Assembly: GCA_018701215.1 (NCBI GenBank)
Contig: JABIWH010000012.1
Coordinates: forward strand, 16,554-80,553
DNA: 64,000 nt
Direction of reading: 5' to 3'
DNA from: Rhodospirillaceae bacterium
GTDB lineage: Bacteria; Pseudomonadota; Alphaproteobacteria; GCA-2731375
Below the pieces are notes generated by a model. The model was not told where the DNA came from. It saw only the letters and a program-made list of their open reading frames with translations, and ran no database searches. Positions within the stretch are counted from its first letter, which is position 1, and every line of letters begins with the position of its first letter. The position numbers and the translations under genes are program-made. Below are positions 8,710-17,203 of this stretch, one piece after another.

Positions 8710-9648
8710 ATGACGGACAAGTCTGAATCGGCTGGAACAAGCAGTATCGAGGCGGCAAAGGACGCGGTCGAACAAATTGGCCTGCCCAGCCTGAATATTC
8801 TGGTGGTGGAGGATTACCCGCTCAACCAGGAAGTCATCTCGGCCATGCTGGGCCATCTGGGGCACCGGATCGATATCGCTGAAGATGGTCTGGAGGCCGT
8901 CTCGGCGGTGCTGCGGTTCCGCTATGACATGATCCTGATGGACATCCATATGCCGAAGATGGACGGCAATACCGCCGCCCGCCGCATCCGCTCGTTACCC
9001 CGGCCCGAAGGCGATATTCCCATTATTGCCCTGACCGCCGATGCCTCAATGGAGCAACAGAAACAATGCCTTGCTTCGGGCATGAACGATTATTTGACCA
9101 AGCCGATCATCCTGCCGGAACTGCTGCAAGCGATGGCCCGGTGCCTGGCGCAGGGGAAAACCCCTGATAGCGGCCGCGGCACACAGCCGGCTGGCGCGAA
9201 TACGAAAACTGATTTCGCGCCGGGGTCCGAGGTCGGCACAATCTCCACCCCGGCCTCCGATCCAAAGATGGACCCCGACGTCGTGGTGAAATTCGCCGCC
9301 ATGGTGGGCTGGGAGACGGTCACGCAACTGTTGGAAACCTTGGAAAAAGACTTTCCCGAACACCGCAAAATTATTACCCAGGCCGCCGAAATGGGTGAAA
9401 TCGAAGTGCTGCGGCGGCAAATCCAGGCCCTAAACGGTGTTCTCAGCCAGTTCGGCGCAACAAAAGTGCAGGAAACCGCGAACGTCGTCGAAACCCTATG
9501 CAAGGCGGACTTCGGCGCTACAGCGATTGACCTGATACCGCAGTTCCTGAATTTATGCAGCGCTTCCATTGCTGACCTACGCCAGGTCGTCAACGCGGAG
9601 GCGCCGGACCACGGCCACGGCGATACGGCCGCGCCTCTCTCGATGTAG
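8710..9648 (+). CDS. Response regulator receiver protein with degenerate Hpt-like domain
   Basis: 312 residues. Residues about 28-148 are a CheY-like receiver: acidic pair Glu34/Asp35, phospho-acceptor Asp78 (ILMDIHMPKMDG), Thr109 and Lys131 (YLTKPI). After a Pro/Gly/Thr-rich linker, residues about 186-295 look like a histidine phosphotransfer four-helix domain (LEKDFPEHRK, then an ALxG turn), but the phospho-accepting histidine position reads Gln239 (RRQIQALNGVLSQFG instead of xxHxLKG). The receiver should be phosphorylated by an unlinked hybrid kinase, and the C-terminal domain is probably a non-catalytic docking module. No kinase gene is adjacent. Confidence 0.85.
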   Translation: MTDKSESAGTSSIEAAKDAVEQIGLPSLNILVVEDYPLNQEVISAMLGHLGHRIDIAEDGLEAVSAVLRFRYDMILMDIHMPKMDGNTAARRIRSLPRPEGDIPIIALTADASMEQQKQCLASGMNDYLTKPIILPELLQAMARCLAQGKTPDSGRGTQPAGANTKTDFAPGSEVGTISTPASDPKMDPDVVVKFAAMVGWETVTQLLETLEKDFPEHRKIITQAAEMGEIEVLRRQIQALNGVLSQFGATKVQETANVVETLCKADFGATAIDLIPQFLNLCSASIADLRQVVNAEAPDHGHGDTAAPLSM

Positions 9649-9666
9649 AGCGTTTCCGCCGGCGCT

Positions 9667-9768
9667 AGAGCAATTTTCAATTAATCGGAATCGCTCTCGC
9701 GACGTAAGTAATTGGTTCAATTGCCCGATTCTTAAGAGTCCGAGCGCATTTTTTTCGAATGCGCGCTA
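9667..9768 (+). repeat. Intergenic repeat, copy A (about 100 bp)
   Basis: One of four related elements in the window (others near 40312, 40703 and 63401). It opens with AGAGCAATTTTCAATTAATC, continues with a TCGC-rich centre (CTCTCGCGACGTAAG) and AATTGGTTCAATTG, contains TTCTTAAGAGTC, and ends in a hairpin GCGCATT / AATGCGC. It lies between two convergent genes and runs into the stop codon of the MFS gene, so it may act as a transcription end site for that gene. Confidence 0.8.
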
Positions 9769-11109
9769 GTCCTGGCTCTCCATATCGTCGACCAGCTCTG
9801 CGAAGCTTTCCTGCACCGCATCGGCATCGGTATCCGAGGCAGTGACGATTTCCTCCAATTCGATATCCGGGTTCATTGCCACGCTCATCGGCGTCGGGGC
9901 CATGGCGACGAAATCGCCCATATCTTCCGACGCCACCGCCTCGCGCCGCAGGCTGCGCCAGATGGCGAACAGACAGAGCAGCGCCATGGCGCCCGCGATG
10001 GTGTAAAAAAAACCTTTCGGCCCTGCCAGATCCATGGCCAGGGCCGCGATGGGCGCGCCTAAAGCCGAGCCCACCGAGGCGACCAACACCAGGGCACCGC
10101 TGGCCGCCACCATCTGACTGGGGTTGAGATAGTCGTTGGTATGCGCTGTACAGAGCGCATACAGCGGCGTCGAAAGACCGCCGATCAAGGCGATCACCAG
10201 ATAGGCCGACCAGCTGGCACCGATACCATTGCTCGCCACATCCCCGCCGAAGCCGCCCGCAAAGTTTGGCGCGATAACGGCAACGGCCGCACCGGCCGCG
10301 CAGGTTGCGATGATGACCCAACGCCGCCCGATAACGTCGGAGGCTTTTCCCAAGGGATATTGCAAAAAGACGCCGCCGAGAACCAAGGCCCCCATGAAAA
10401 GCGAGATCTGTCCCACCGAAAGGCCGATTTCGGCGGCATAAACGGCCCCCATACCGAACACCGCACCCATCATGACACCGTTCATGAACATGCCGGAGAC
10501 CCCCAGGGGCGAGACCTGGAACAGCTGACGAATGCCGACATTTTCCGAAGTGTTGAATTCCGGCGCCCGGCTGACCGAGAGCAGAATGGGAATGACGGCG
10601 ATGGAGACCAGGACGGAAATCAGCACGAACAATTCGTACGATGAAGGCGCGGCGATGTTCAGCATGAATTGTCCCCCCGCCATGCCGCCCAGGGAGATCA
10701 ACATATAGAAGCTGAGCAGTTGCCCACGGGTTTCATTTTCCGAGGCGTCGTTGAGCCAGCTTTCCGCCACGATATACAACCCCGCGTAGGCGATACCGGT
10801 CACGCAGCGCATAAGCCACCAAACCCAGGGGTCAATGATCACCGCATGCAGCAGGATCGAGGTAGAGGCCAATGACGCCATGGCACCGAAACTGCGGACA
10901 TGGCCGACCCTGGTGACGATTTTCGGCACGATCGTGGCGCCGACCAGCATGCCGATGAAATATCCCGACATCACCAATCCGGTAGTGGTGACGCCAAAGC
11001 CTTCCATGGAAGCGCGCAAGCCCAGCAACGAGCCCTGCAAGCCATTGCCCAGCATGATCAGGCCAAGGCCCAGAAACAATGCCCAACTATCGGAGATTAC
11101 CCGTAGCAC
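9766..11109 (-). CDS. MFS transporter (YcaD-like)
   Basis: A 447-residue protein with 12 predicted membrane helices and the major facilitator layout. The first half resembles YcaD-type carriers (SLLGLRASMEGFG, GYFIGMLVGATIVPKI, AGLYIVAESWLND), and cytoplasmic loop 8-9 has GKASDVIGRR. The last 60 residues form an acidic cytoplasmic tail. The GTG start at 11109 follows a purine-rich stretch. Substrate unknown. Its stop codon overlaps the end of the intergenic repeat. No regulator or enzyme adjacent points to a substrate. Confidence 0.85.
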   Translation of the reverse strand: MLRVISDSWALFLGLGLIMLGNGLQGSLLGLRASMEGFGVTTTGLVMSGYFIGMLVGATIVPKIVTRVGHVRSFGAMASLASTSILLHAVIIDPWVWWLMRCVTGIAYAGLYIVAESWLNDASENETRGQLLSFYMLISLGGMAGGQFMLNIAAPSSYELFVLISVLVSIAVIPILLSVSRAPEFNTSENVGIRQLFQVSPLGVSGMFMNGVMMGAVFGMGAVYAAEIGLSVGQISLFMGALVLGGVFLQYPLGKASDVIGRRWVIIATCAAGAAVAVIAPNFAGGFGGDVASNGIGASWSAYLVIALIGGLSTPLYALCTAHTNDYLNPSQMVAASGALVLVASVGSALGAPIAALAMDLAGPKGFFYTIAGAMALLCLFAIWRSLRREAVASEDMGDFVAMAPTPMSVAMNPDIELEEIVTASDTDADAVQESFAELVDDMESQD

Positions 11110-11198
11110 CCTGCATCACCTCATGGAGCTGTCGAAATTTAGCGGTCGAAGCTGGCGCCAGATAAAACCCATGGAAACACGCGGATCGTCGCCGCGCC

Positions 11199-12080
11199 TT
11201 ATTTTGCCAGATGTTTCCGCACGTGATCCAGGAATACATCCAACCTATCATGATGGGCCCAGTGGCCGGCGCCTTCGATGGCGGCGACGGAGGCGTTCTG
11301 GAAACTTTCCAGGCGGCCGTCCTGGGCCGGGTCCGTGGCCCAGCTTTCCGTACCGCGAACCAGTAACGTCGGGCAGGTAATGCGCGACCATAGATGGCGC
11401 ACATCGTCCGTGGTCAAGCCATAGGGGCGAAAAATGCGCACATAGTTGTCGAACTTCCAACTATAGGTGCCGTCCTCGTTCTGGGTGGCGCCATGCACGG
11501 TCAAATGCCGGGCCTGTTCCTCGGTCAAATGAGGATTCTCTTCCTGCATCCGCCGAAAGGCATCTTCCAGGGAGGCATAGCGCCGGGGCGTGCGGCCCGA
11601 CAATTTTTTCAATTCCTCGGCCCATTCGTTCAGGCGGGTATCGATGGTCTTGCCGGCATTCTTGGCCAGATTGGCGGGCGATGAACCCAAACCTTCAATA
11701 GCCGTGATGCTTTTGACGCTGTCGGGGTACAGACCGGCATATTGCAAACTGATCATGCCGCCCAGGGAATGGCTGAGGATGGTCACCGGGGCCATGTTCT
11801 TTTGTTGCACCAGGTGGGCGATATCGTAGACATATTCGGGCATGGTATAGCTGCCGCCCATGCTCCATTGGCTATCGCCGTGGCCGCGCAGATCCGGCGC
11901 GATGATGTGATATTCATCGCGGAAGGCCTCCGCCACCCAGTCCCAGTTGCGGCAATGATCCCGGCCGCCATGCACCAACAGCATGGGCGGCGCGCCCTCG
12001 TTGCCCCAGTCCACGTAATGCAGACGCAGGCGTTGCGAGAAATAAACGTGGCTGGCGGGACCGGAAGTGATTGCTGGCAA
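11199..12080 (-). CDS. Alpha/beta hydrolase
   Basis: A 293-residue hydrolase of the alpha/beta fold. It has the oxyanion-hole stretch LLVHGGRDH, the nucleophile elbow SHSLGG, DLRGHGDSQWS between them and the late catalytic His in EGAGHWAHHDR. The start is read as TTG at 12080 with GGGGA about 7 nt upstream; no ATG is better placed. Family members include epoxide hydrolases, esterases and C-C bond hydrolases, so the substrate cannot be assigned. It lies 30 nt downstream of asd on the same strand. Confidence 0.85.
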   Translation of the reverse strand: MPAITSGPASHVYFSQRLRLHYVDWGNEGAPPMLLVHGGRDHCRNWDWVAEAFRDEYHIIAPDLRGHGDSQWSMGGSYTMPEYVYDIAHLVQQKNMAPVTILSHSLGGMISLQYAGLYPDSVKSITAIEGLGSSPANLAKNAGKTIDTRLNEWAEELKKLSGRTPRRYASLEDAFRRMQEENPHLTEEQARHLTVHGATQNEDGTYSWKFDNYVRIFRPYGLTTDDVRHLWSRITCPTLLVRGTESWATDPAQDGRLESFQNASVAAIEGAGHWAHHDRLDVFLDHVRKHLAK

Positions 12081-12110
12081 AGTTTTATCCCCTAATTTTT
12101 AGCAGTTAGC

Positions 12111-13133
12111 TCAGGCGGCTTTTTTCAAGTACCGCGAGACCAAGGTCTCGGCGATCTGCACCGCGTTCAGGGCCGCGCCCTTGCGCAGGTTGTCCGAGAC
12201 CACCCAAACATTCAGACCATTTTCAACGGTCGGATCAACGCGGATACGTGAAATAAACGTCGCGTATTCGCCGACGCATTCCACCGGCGTGATATAGCCG
12301 CCCGGCTCACGCTTATCCACGACCATGCAGCCCGGCGCCTCGCGCAGGATGTCACGCGCCTCGTCATCATCAATCGGGCGCTCGAATTCTATATTCACCG
12401 CCTCGGCATGACCGACAAAGGTGGGCACCCGCACGCAGGTCGCGGTCAGTTTGATGGCCGGGTCCAAGATCTTCTTGGTCTCGGCCGTCATCTTCCATTC
12501 TTCCTTGGTATCCCCGTCATCCATGAAGACATCGATCTCCGGGATCACGTTGAAGGCGATCTGCTTGGGGAATTCCCGCGGGCTGGGTTGATCGTTGACG
12601 TAGATACCCTTGGTCTGAATGAACAGCTCGTCCATGGCCTCCCGCCCGCCACCGGAGGTGCTTTGATAGGTGGCGACCACCACGCGCTTGATCTTGGCCC
12701 GGTCATGCAAAGGCTTCAACGCCACCACCAGCTGCGCGGTGGAGCAATTGGGATTGGCGATGATATTGCGCTGGTCATAGCCGGCCAGATCACCTGGATT
12801 GACCTCAGGCACCACCAGGGGGACATCGGGGTCCATGCGGAAGGCGGACGAATTGTCGATCACCACACAACCGGCCTGAGCCGCCACCGGGCCCCATTTG
12901 CGGCTGACGTCGCCGCCGGCCGAAAACAAAGCGATATCCACGGTAGAGAAATCGAAGGTATCGAGAGCTTTAACTTTCAAGGTCTTCTCGCCATACATCG
13001 CATCCCGGCCAGCCGAACGGGTCGAGGCCAAAGGCACGACTTCATCCGCCGGAAACGTCCGTTCATGCAAAATATTCAACATCTCCCGGCCCACGTTGCC
13101 CGTGGCGCCGACGACCGCGATCTTGAAACCCAT
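12111..13133 (-). CDS. asd: Aspartate-semialdehyde dehydrogenase
   Basis: Reduces aspartyl-phosphate to aspartate semialdehyde with NADPH in the cytoplasm, the branch point to lysine/diaminopimelate, threonine and methionine. The start is set at the ATG at 13133 because AAGGA is 9 nt upstream; longer readings (TTG at 13157) lack a site. The 340 residues show the Rossmann motif GATGNVG (9-15) and the active cysteine Cys130 in NPNCST, with the usual family length. Downstream the alpha/beta hydrolase follows; upstream a LysR gene lies on the same strand with 92 nt between. Confidence 0.95.
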   Translation of the reverse strand: MGFKIAVVGATGNVGREMLNILHERTFPADEVVPLASTRSAGRDAMYGEKTLKVKALDTFDFSTVDIALFSAGGDVSRKWGPVAAQAGCVVIDNSSAFRMDPDVPLVVPEVNPGDLAGYDQRNIIANPNCSTAQLVVALKPLHDRAKIKRVVVATYQSTSGGGREAMDELFIQTKGIYVNDQPSPREFPKQIAFNVIPEIDVFMDDGDTKEEWKMTAETKKILDPAIKLTATCVRVPTFVGHAEAVNIEFERPIDDDEARDILREAPGCMVVDKREPGGYITPVECVGEYATFISRIRVDPTVENGLNVWVVSDNLRKGAALNAVQIAETLVSRYLKKAA

Positions 13134-13225
13134 GGCACTCATTCCTTGTTTCAACAAGATTCGAAAAGGTGTTCGAAAAGGGGCGCATCAATAGCGCCAA
13201 ACCGAGCTTATTTTCAAGTGGTTAA

Positions 13226-14137
13226 TCAAGCAACGCTGACACGGTTTGCCTCCACCCCGACCTCTGCCAATACCCAGTCGCGAAAGGCGCGAACCTTGGG
13301 GTGATCCAGGGCGCGGGCGGGATAAACCATATAGTAGGCATATTCCGCCGGCAGCCCCAGCTCAAAGGGCTTTACCAAGCGGCCGCTGGCCAGGTCGTCG
13401 CTGATCAGCGCGCTGCGGGCCAACGCGATGCCCTGGCCGGCCACGGCGGCATCAATCACCAGCGCCGATAGGTTATAGCCCGGCCCCCGGTCTGGATCGA
13501 CACCTTCCACACCCGCCGCCAGCAGCCAAATCCGCCATGTCTCGCGCATATCGTCATGCAACAGGGTGTGATGGCGCAGGTCGTCCGGATGGCGCAGGGG
13601 ATGCGGCCCATTTAACAGCTCCGGGCTGCAAACCGGAAATACATCCTCGGTCATAAGCGCAACGACTTCCACGCCGGGCCAATGGCCGTCGCCGTAGCGG
13701 ATCGCCAGATCGACATCATCACGGGCGAAATCGACGATTTCATCGCCGGCTGAAACCCGTACATCGATGTCGGGCTGCAGGGCGCGAAAACGCCCCAGGC
13801 GCGGCACCAGCCAGGCGGACGCGAATGAGGCCAGGGTGGAGACGGTCAAAACACCGCTGTCCTGGCGCTTGGTCAGGCGGTCCGTGGCGGCGGCCAGCAG
13901 ATCCAGGCATTCGCGCACCGCAACCAAATAGTTCTGGCCATTCTCGGTCAGGACAATCGCCCGGCCACGGCGGCGAAACAGCACCAGGCCCAGCCATTGC
14001 TCCAACGCCTTGACCTGATGGCTGATCGCCGCCTGGGTTACGTGCAATTCCTTGCCCGCGCGGGTGAAGCTCAACTGCCGCGCCGCCGCCTCGAAGGCAC
14101 GCAGGGCATTTAGGGGCGGAAGCTTTCGATCAGCCAT
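13226..14137 (-). CDS. LysR-family regulator, GcvA-like
   Basis: 303 residues. An N-terminal winged helix-turn-helix (about residues 7-66: PPLNALRAFEAAARQLSFTR, VTQAAISHQVKALEQWLG) of the GcvA subgroup is followed by a periplasmic-binding-like effector domain. Such regulators often control glycine cleavage, beta-lactamase or neighbouring catabolic genes. It is transcribed away from the DUF1127 gene, so the shared 126-bp spacer is the likely autoregulatory site. Target unknown. Confidence 0.9.
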   Translation of the reverse strand: MADRKLPPLNALRAFEAAARQLSFTRAGKELHVTQAAISHQVKALEQWLGLVLFRRRGRAIVLTENGQNYLVAVRECLDLLAAATDRLTKRQDSGVLTVSTLASFASAWLVPRLGRFRALQPDIDVRVSAGDEIVDFARDDVDLAIRYGDGHWPGVEVVALMTEDVFPVCSPELLNGPHPLRHPDDLRHHTLLHDDMRETWRIWLLAAGVEGVDPDRGPGYNLSALVIDAAVAGQGIALARSALISDDLASGRLVKPFELGLPAEYAYYMVYPARALDHPKVRAFRDWVLAEVGVEANRVSVA

Positions 14138-14263
14138 TAATATCTCATTAATTCATTAGATTATCTAATGATATATATGAAAAACACTCGTTTGTCATCT
14201 TCGTGATTTACGGCTATATCCTGCTGTACAAGATAACCAATACGCCACGAAAGGAGCATTGCC
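14138..14263. promoter_or_regulatory. Divergent promoter region, LysR gene / DUF1127 gene
   Basis: An AT-rich 126-bp spacer between divergent genes. It contains the short palindromic run TAATTCATTAGATTATCTAA around 14148-14170, near the LysR start, which could be a LysR operator (T-N11-A style sites). An AAGGAG ribosome site precedes the DUF1127 start. Confidence 0.4.
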
Positions 14264-14467
14264 ATGATACGGGCCTTACCGATTACGATTAGAGAAATTG
14301 ACCTTGGAGTTATGCTGATGAATGTCGCCAGAACGTTCTATCAATGGCAGGTTCGGGCCGAGCAGCGCCAGCGCCTGGGGGAGCTGGGTCAACATGCCCT
14401 CAACGACATGGGGATTTCACGCAGCCAGGCCAAGGCGGAAGCCCGCAAGCCTTTCTTCTGGAATTAA
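14264..14467 (+). CDS. DUF1127 small protein
   Basis: 67 residues ending in the DUF1127 pattern (WQVRAEQRQRLGELGQHALN, DMGISRSQAKAEARKPFF). Such small Arg-rich proteins are common in alphaproteobacteria and some are linked to phosphate metabolism, carbon metabolism and RNA turnover. A good AAGGAG site precedes the ATG. The gene is alone, with a hairpin just after it. Confidence 0.85.
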   Translation: MIRALPITIREIDLGVMLMNVARTFYQWQVRAEQRQRLGELGQHALNDMGISRSQAKAEARKPFFWN

Positions 14468-14483
14468 CCGCAGAACAACCAGT

Positions 14484-14513
14484 ACGGCGATTCAACATTA
14501 GTTGGATCGCCGT
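14484..14513 (+). terminator. Hairpin after the DUF1127 gene
   Basis: ACGGCGAT pairs with ATCGCCGT (8 bp) and, inside, CAAC pairs with GTTG around a 4-nt loop. It lies 17 nt after the stop codon. There is no strong T-tract after it, so it may be a weak terminator or an RNA-stabilising end. Confidence 0.5.
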
Positions 14514-14585
14514 TCGGATTCAGGCTGCACGCGGGCCAGTGAAGGGCTATTCTCTCTGCACATGATTCTGCGGGAGGAGACGGCA

Positions 14586-15428
14586 ATGTTTTCGAGGCAC
14601 AGATGGCTTGATACGGGACTCGGCACGGGCTTGATCATTTTGCTGGCGGCGGCCTCGGCGAATGCCGGCAGCAAGGGCGGCATGTACGACATGAGTTCGA
14701 TGATCAACGAAGCCCATCCCTTCGCCGTCCCCAGCTATAACCGCGCGCCAGGCACCATGGCGCCTGCACCAGCCATGCGTCCCATCGCTCCGCCCTCGCC
14801 CACTTTGCGCTACACCCCACCACCACCACCCGTGGCACAAGCCAGTGCCAGCGGTTCGGCACCCTACCGGCCCTTTGGCGACATCGTGGCCGGCGACTGG
14901 TTCAGCCGCTTCTATATCGCCGCCGGCGGCGGCTTGCATTTGCAAAGCGATCTGGACGGCAGCACCGCCGGCGCCTCGTACAGTATTGAATTTGATCCGG
15001 GCTTCACCATGCATGGCGCCCTGGGCACCTATCTGGGCCGGGACTTCCGCATAGAAGGGGAACTTGCCTATCGCATGGCCGAATATGACCAGGGCACGGC
15101 CGGCGGCGCGACAAGCATGCCAACCGGCGATCTGAAAATGGCCACGGGCATGGCCAATGTCTACTACGACGTGCACCTGGGCTCGTCCTTCGTGCCGTAC
15201 GTTGGCGGCGGCCTTGGCATCGCGCAAATAGAAAGCACCGCCGCGACCATTGGCGGCGTCACGGCCGCAGCCAAGGATGCCACGGAATTCGCTTATCAAG
15301 CCATCATTGGTGTCACTTATGAATACGACCGCAGCTGGAGTTTGGGCCTGGACGCCCGCTATATCGGCACCGCCGACGAAGATGTCTCCGCCACCGCCAT
15401 TACGTTGAACGTGCGCTACAGTCTGTAA
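14586..15428 (+). CDS. Outer membrane beta-barrel protein
   Basis: 280 residues from the ATG at 14586, which has GGGAGGAG about 7 nt upstream; the in-frame start at 14502 has none. Residues 1-24 are a signal peptide (hydrophobic LGTGLIILLAAASANA, cut after ANA). A Pro-rich linker (about 45-90) leads into an 8-stranded barrel of the OmpA/Omp25 porin-like group (DWFSRFYIAAGGGLHLQSDL to ITLNVRYSL, ending in an aliphatic residue rather than Phe). Probable structural or adhesin-type outer-membrane protein. Confidence 0.85.
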   Translation: MFSRHRWLDTGLGTGLIILLAAASANAGSKGGMYDMSSMINEAHPFAVPSYNRAPGTMAPAPAMRPIAPPSPTLRYTPPPPPVAQASASGSAPYRPFGDIVAGDWFSRFYIAAGGGLHLQSDLDGSTAGASYSIEFDPGFTMHGALGTYLGRDFRIEGELAYRMAEYDQGTAGGATSMPTGDLKMATGMANVYYDVHLGSSFVPYVGGGLGIAQIESTAATIGGVTAAAKDATEFAYQAIIGVTYEYDRSWSLGLDARYIGTADEDVSATAITLNVRYSL

Positions 15429-15434
15429 GGAGGC

Positions 15435-16265
15435 TCAAGCGCCATCGGCGAAGCGGGCATCGCGCCAGGCGATGGCGGCGTTGACACCTTGCTCCTTGCG
15501 AATGCGGGCGAACTCTTGCTTTTCCCATGACGGCGTGGAGTTGATCTCCACATCGAGATCCAGGCCGCTCAACAGCGCCTGGCGCATACCCATGATTTCA
15601 TAACTGCGGTTGATCGCCTGCTTGGAAAGCCGCACCGAGACCGAAGCCGAACGCGCAATCTTGATCGCCATGGCGCGGGCCTGCGCCTGCAAATCGTCTT
15701 CTGCCACCAAGCGGTTGACCAGCCCCATACGCAGGGCATCGGACGCAGATAGACGGTCCTCGCCGGTCAGCATCAGTTCCTTGGCCTGTTTCGGGCCGGT
15801 TATCCAGGGCAACAGCATGGCCACGGCGCCGGTGCCGAAGCGCACCTCCGGTTCACCAAATATCGCGCTTTCCGTGGCAATGGTAATGTCACAGGCCAAC
15901 GAGGCCTCGAAGGCGCCGGCCAGGCAATAACCGTGTACGGCGGCAATGGTCGGCTTGGGACAGTCCCAGAACTTGATGATAAAATCGAATTGCAGCCCCA
16001 TCTGGGCCCGCACCTTGTCGATGCTGTCCAGTTTCCGCTCGCCCGATGCCATCAGGTCAAAGCCGGCCGAAAACGTACGCCCCGCGCCACTGACAATGAC
16101 CACGTGAACATCATCATCCTGGGCGAAATCATCCATTGCGGCGATGCTGGCCTGCATCAACTCGTTGTTGAAAGCGTTCAGCTTGTTGGGACGGTTGAAG
16201 GTCAGGAAGCCAATGCCGTCTTCCCGCCGCGTTAAAATAAGATCCTGCTCGGACACAATCTTCAC
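15435..16265 (-). CDS. Enoyl-CoA hydratase/isomerase (crotonase family)
   Basis: A 276-residue crotonase-fold enzyme adding water to, or isomerising, enoyl-CoA esters. It shows the oxyanion-hole stretches SAGFDL and AGAFEA and a Glu at the catalytic position in GEPEVRFGTG. The start could be GTG at 16265 or, better spaced from GAGGAG, GTG at 16256. It stands 21 nt after the ZnuA-like gene and converges with the barrel gene, ending 7 nt from it. Substrate unknown; the many acyl-CoA enzymes in the window make a degradation role likely. Confidence 0.88.
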   Translation of the reverse strand: MKIVSEQDLILTRREDGIGFLTFNRPNKLNAFNNELMQASIAAMDDFAQDDDVHVVIVSGAGRTFSAGFDLMASGERKLDSIDKVRAQMGLQFDFIIKFWDCPKPTIAAVHGYCLAGAFEASLACDITIATESAIFGEPEVRFGTGAVAMLLPWITGPKQAKELMLTGEDRLSASDALRMGLVNRLVAEDDLQAQARAMAIKIARSASVSVRLSKQAINRSYEIMGMRQALLSGLDLDVEINSTPSWEKQEFARIRKEQGVNAAIAWRDARFADGA

Positions 16266-16286
16266 TCCTCAAGGGCCGATATTGTT

Positions 16287-17192
16287 TTAGGGGCCAATAC
16301 TGTAACTCAGGCAATTCTCGATGCTGCCTGCCAGCTGCCGCAGCAATTGGCCATAAGCATCCGGGCCGGGCGGGATGGCGACGCCCACGGCATCCAGATT
16401 GGCGACACGGACAGCCAATCCATCGGCCAGGGTGTCCACTAGTTTGGCCGGAAACCGCGCCTCGCGAAACAGGCAGCGTATCTTGCCTTTTGCAAGGCGC
16501 TTGCGAATGGCCGCGATGCGCCGGGCACCTGGTTTACGGTCCGGCGCGATGGCGATGGCCCCCTGGACATTGGTGCCGAAACGGGCTTCGAAATACTGAT
16601 AGGCATCATGCAGCACCAGATAGGGCAAGGGCCGGACAGGTGCGAGAAGCCGGTGAATTTCCAACTCCAAGGCCCGCAGTTCGGCGATGATCCGATCGCC
16701 ATTGCGGCGATATTCCGCGCCATGACCGGGATCGAGATCACTCAGAGCGGCAACGGCGGCGCGCACCATTGCCTGAGCATTGCGCGGGTCGAGCCAAATG
16801 TGGGGATCATGGCTTTGTTCCCCATGATCCTGGTGCCCGGACCAGATGCCGCCCTCGCGCGCCGGCAGCAAGCGCAGGCCCGGTGCATTCGACAAGGCGA
16901 CGGTCTTGGCGCCGCCCGCCAGAGTGGCCAGGGGTTTTTGCAAATAGCCCTCCAAGGCCGGGCCGATCCAAAACACCACGCCGGCACCGGCCAGGGCGCG
17001 CGCCTCGGACGGGCGCAGGGCGTGGCTATGGGGATCGGCGCCGCTGGACAGCAGCAAATGCGGTTCGCCAAGACCCGCCATCACGCCAGCGATAAGACTA
17101 TGCGCCGGTTTCAGGGTAACCACGACCCTGGGCCCGCCCGCGACTGCGGGGGCGGTCACCAGCAGCAAAAATATCAGGAGCAAAATCCGCAT
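16287..17192 (-). CDS. znuA: Zinc/manganese ABC transporter substrate-binding protein, ZnuA-like
   Basis: 301 residues with a signal peptide (LLLIFLLLVTAPAVAGG). It is a cluster A-I metal-binding solute receptor: His in LKPAHSLIAG, His in the short loop SHDPHIWLDP, His in VLHDAYQYFEARFG and an acidic/Arg stretch FREARFPAKL. The His/Asp-rich loop (GHQDHGEQSHDPH) is typical of zinc receptors. No permease (znuB) or ATPase (znuC) gene is adjacent; it is the last but one gene of a short leftward run starting with the aminotransferase. The start at 17192 is chosen because the upstream gene ends at 17204 and the signal peptide begins here. Confidence 0.82.
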   Translation of the reverse strand: MRILLLIFLLLVTAPAVAGGPRVVVTLKPAHSLIAGVMAGLGEPHLLLSSGADPHSHALRPSEARALAGAGVVFWIGPALEGYLQKPLATLAGGAKTVALSNAPGLRLLPAREGGIWSGHQDHGEQSHDPHIWLDPRNAQAMVRAAVAALSDLDPGHGAEYRRNGDRIIAELRALELEIHRLLAPVRPLPYLVLHDAYQYFEARFGTNVQGAIAIAPDRKPGARRIAAIRKRLAKGKIRCLFREARFPAKLVDTLADGLAVRVANLDAVGVAIPPGPDAYGQLLRQLAGSIENCLSYSIGP

Positions 17193-17203
17193 ATCGACCA
17201 AGT

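Noticed and set aside
8462..8713. 83-codon frame before the response regulator
   Set aside because: Composition is not protein-like and it overlaps the response-regulator start; no ribosome site.
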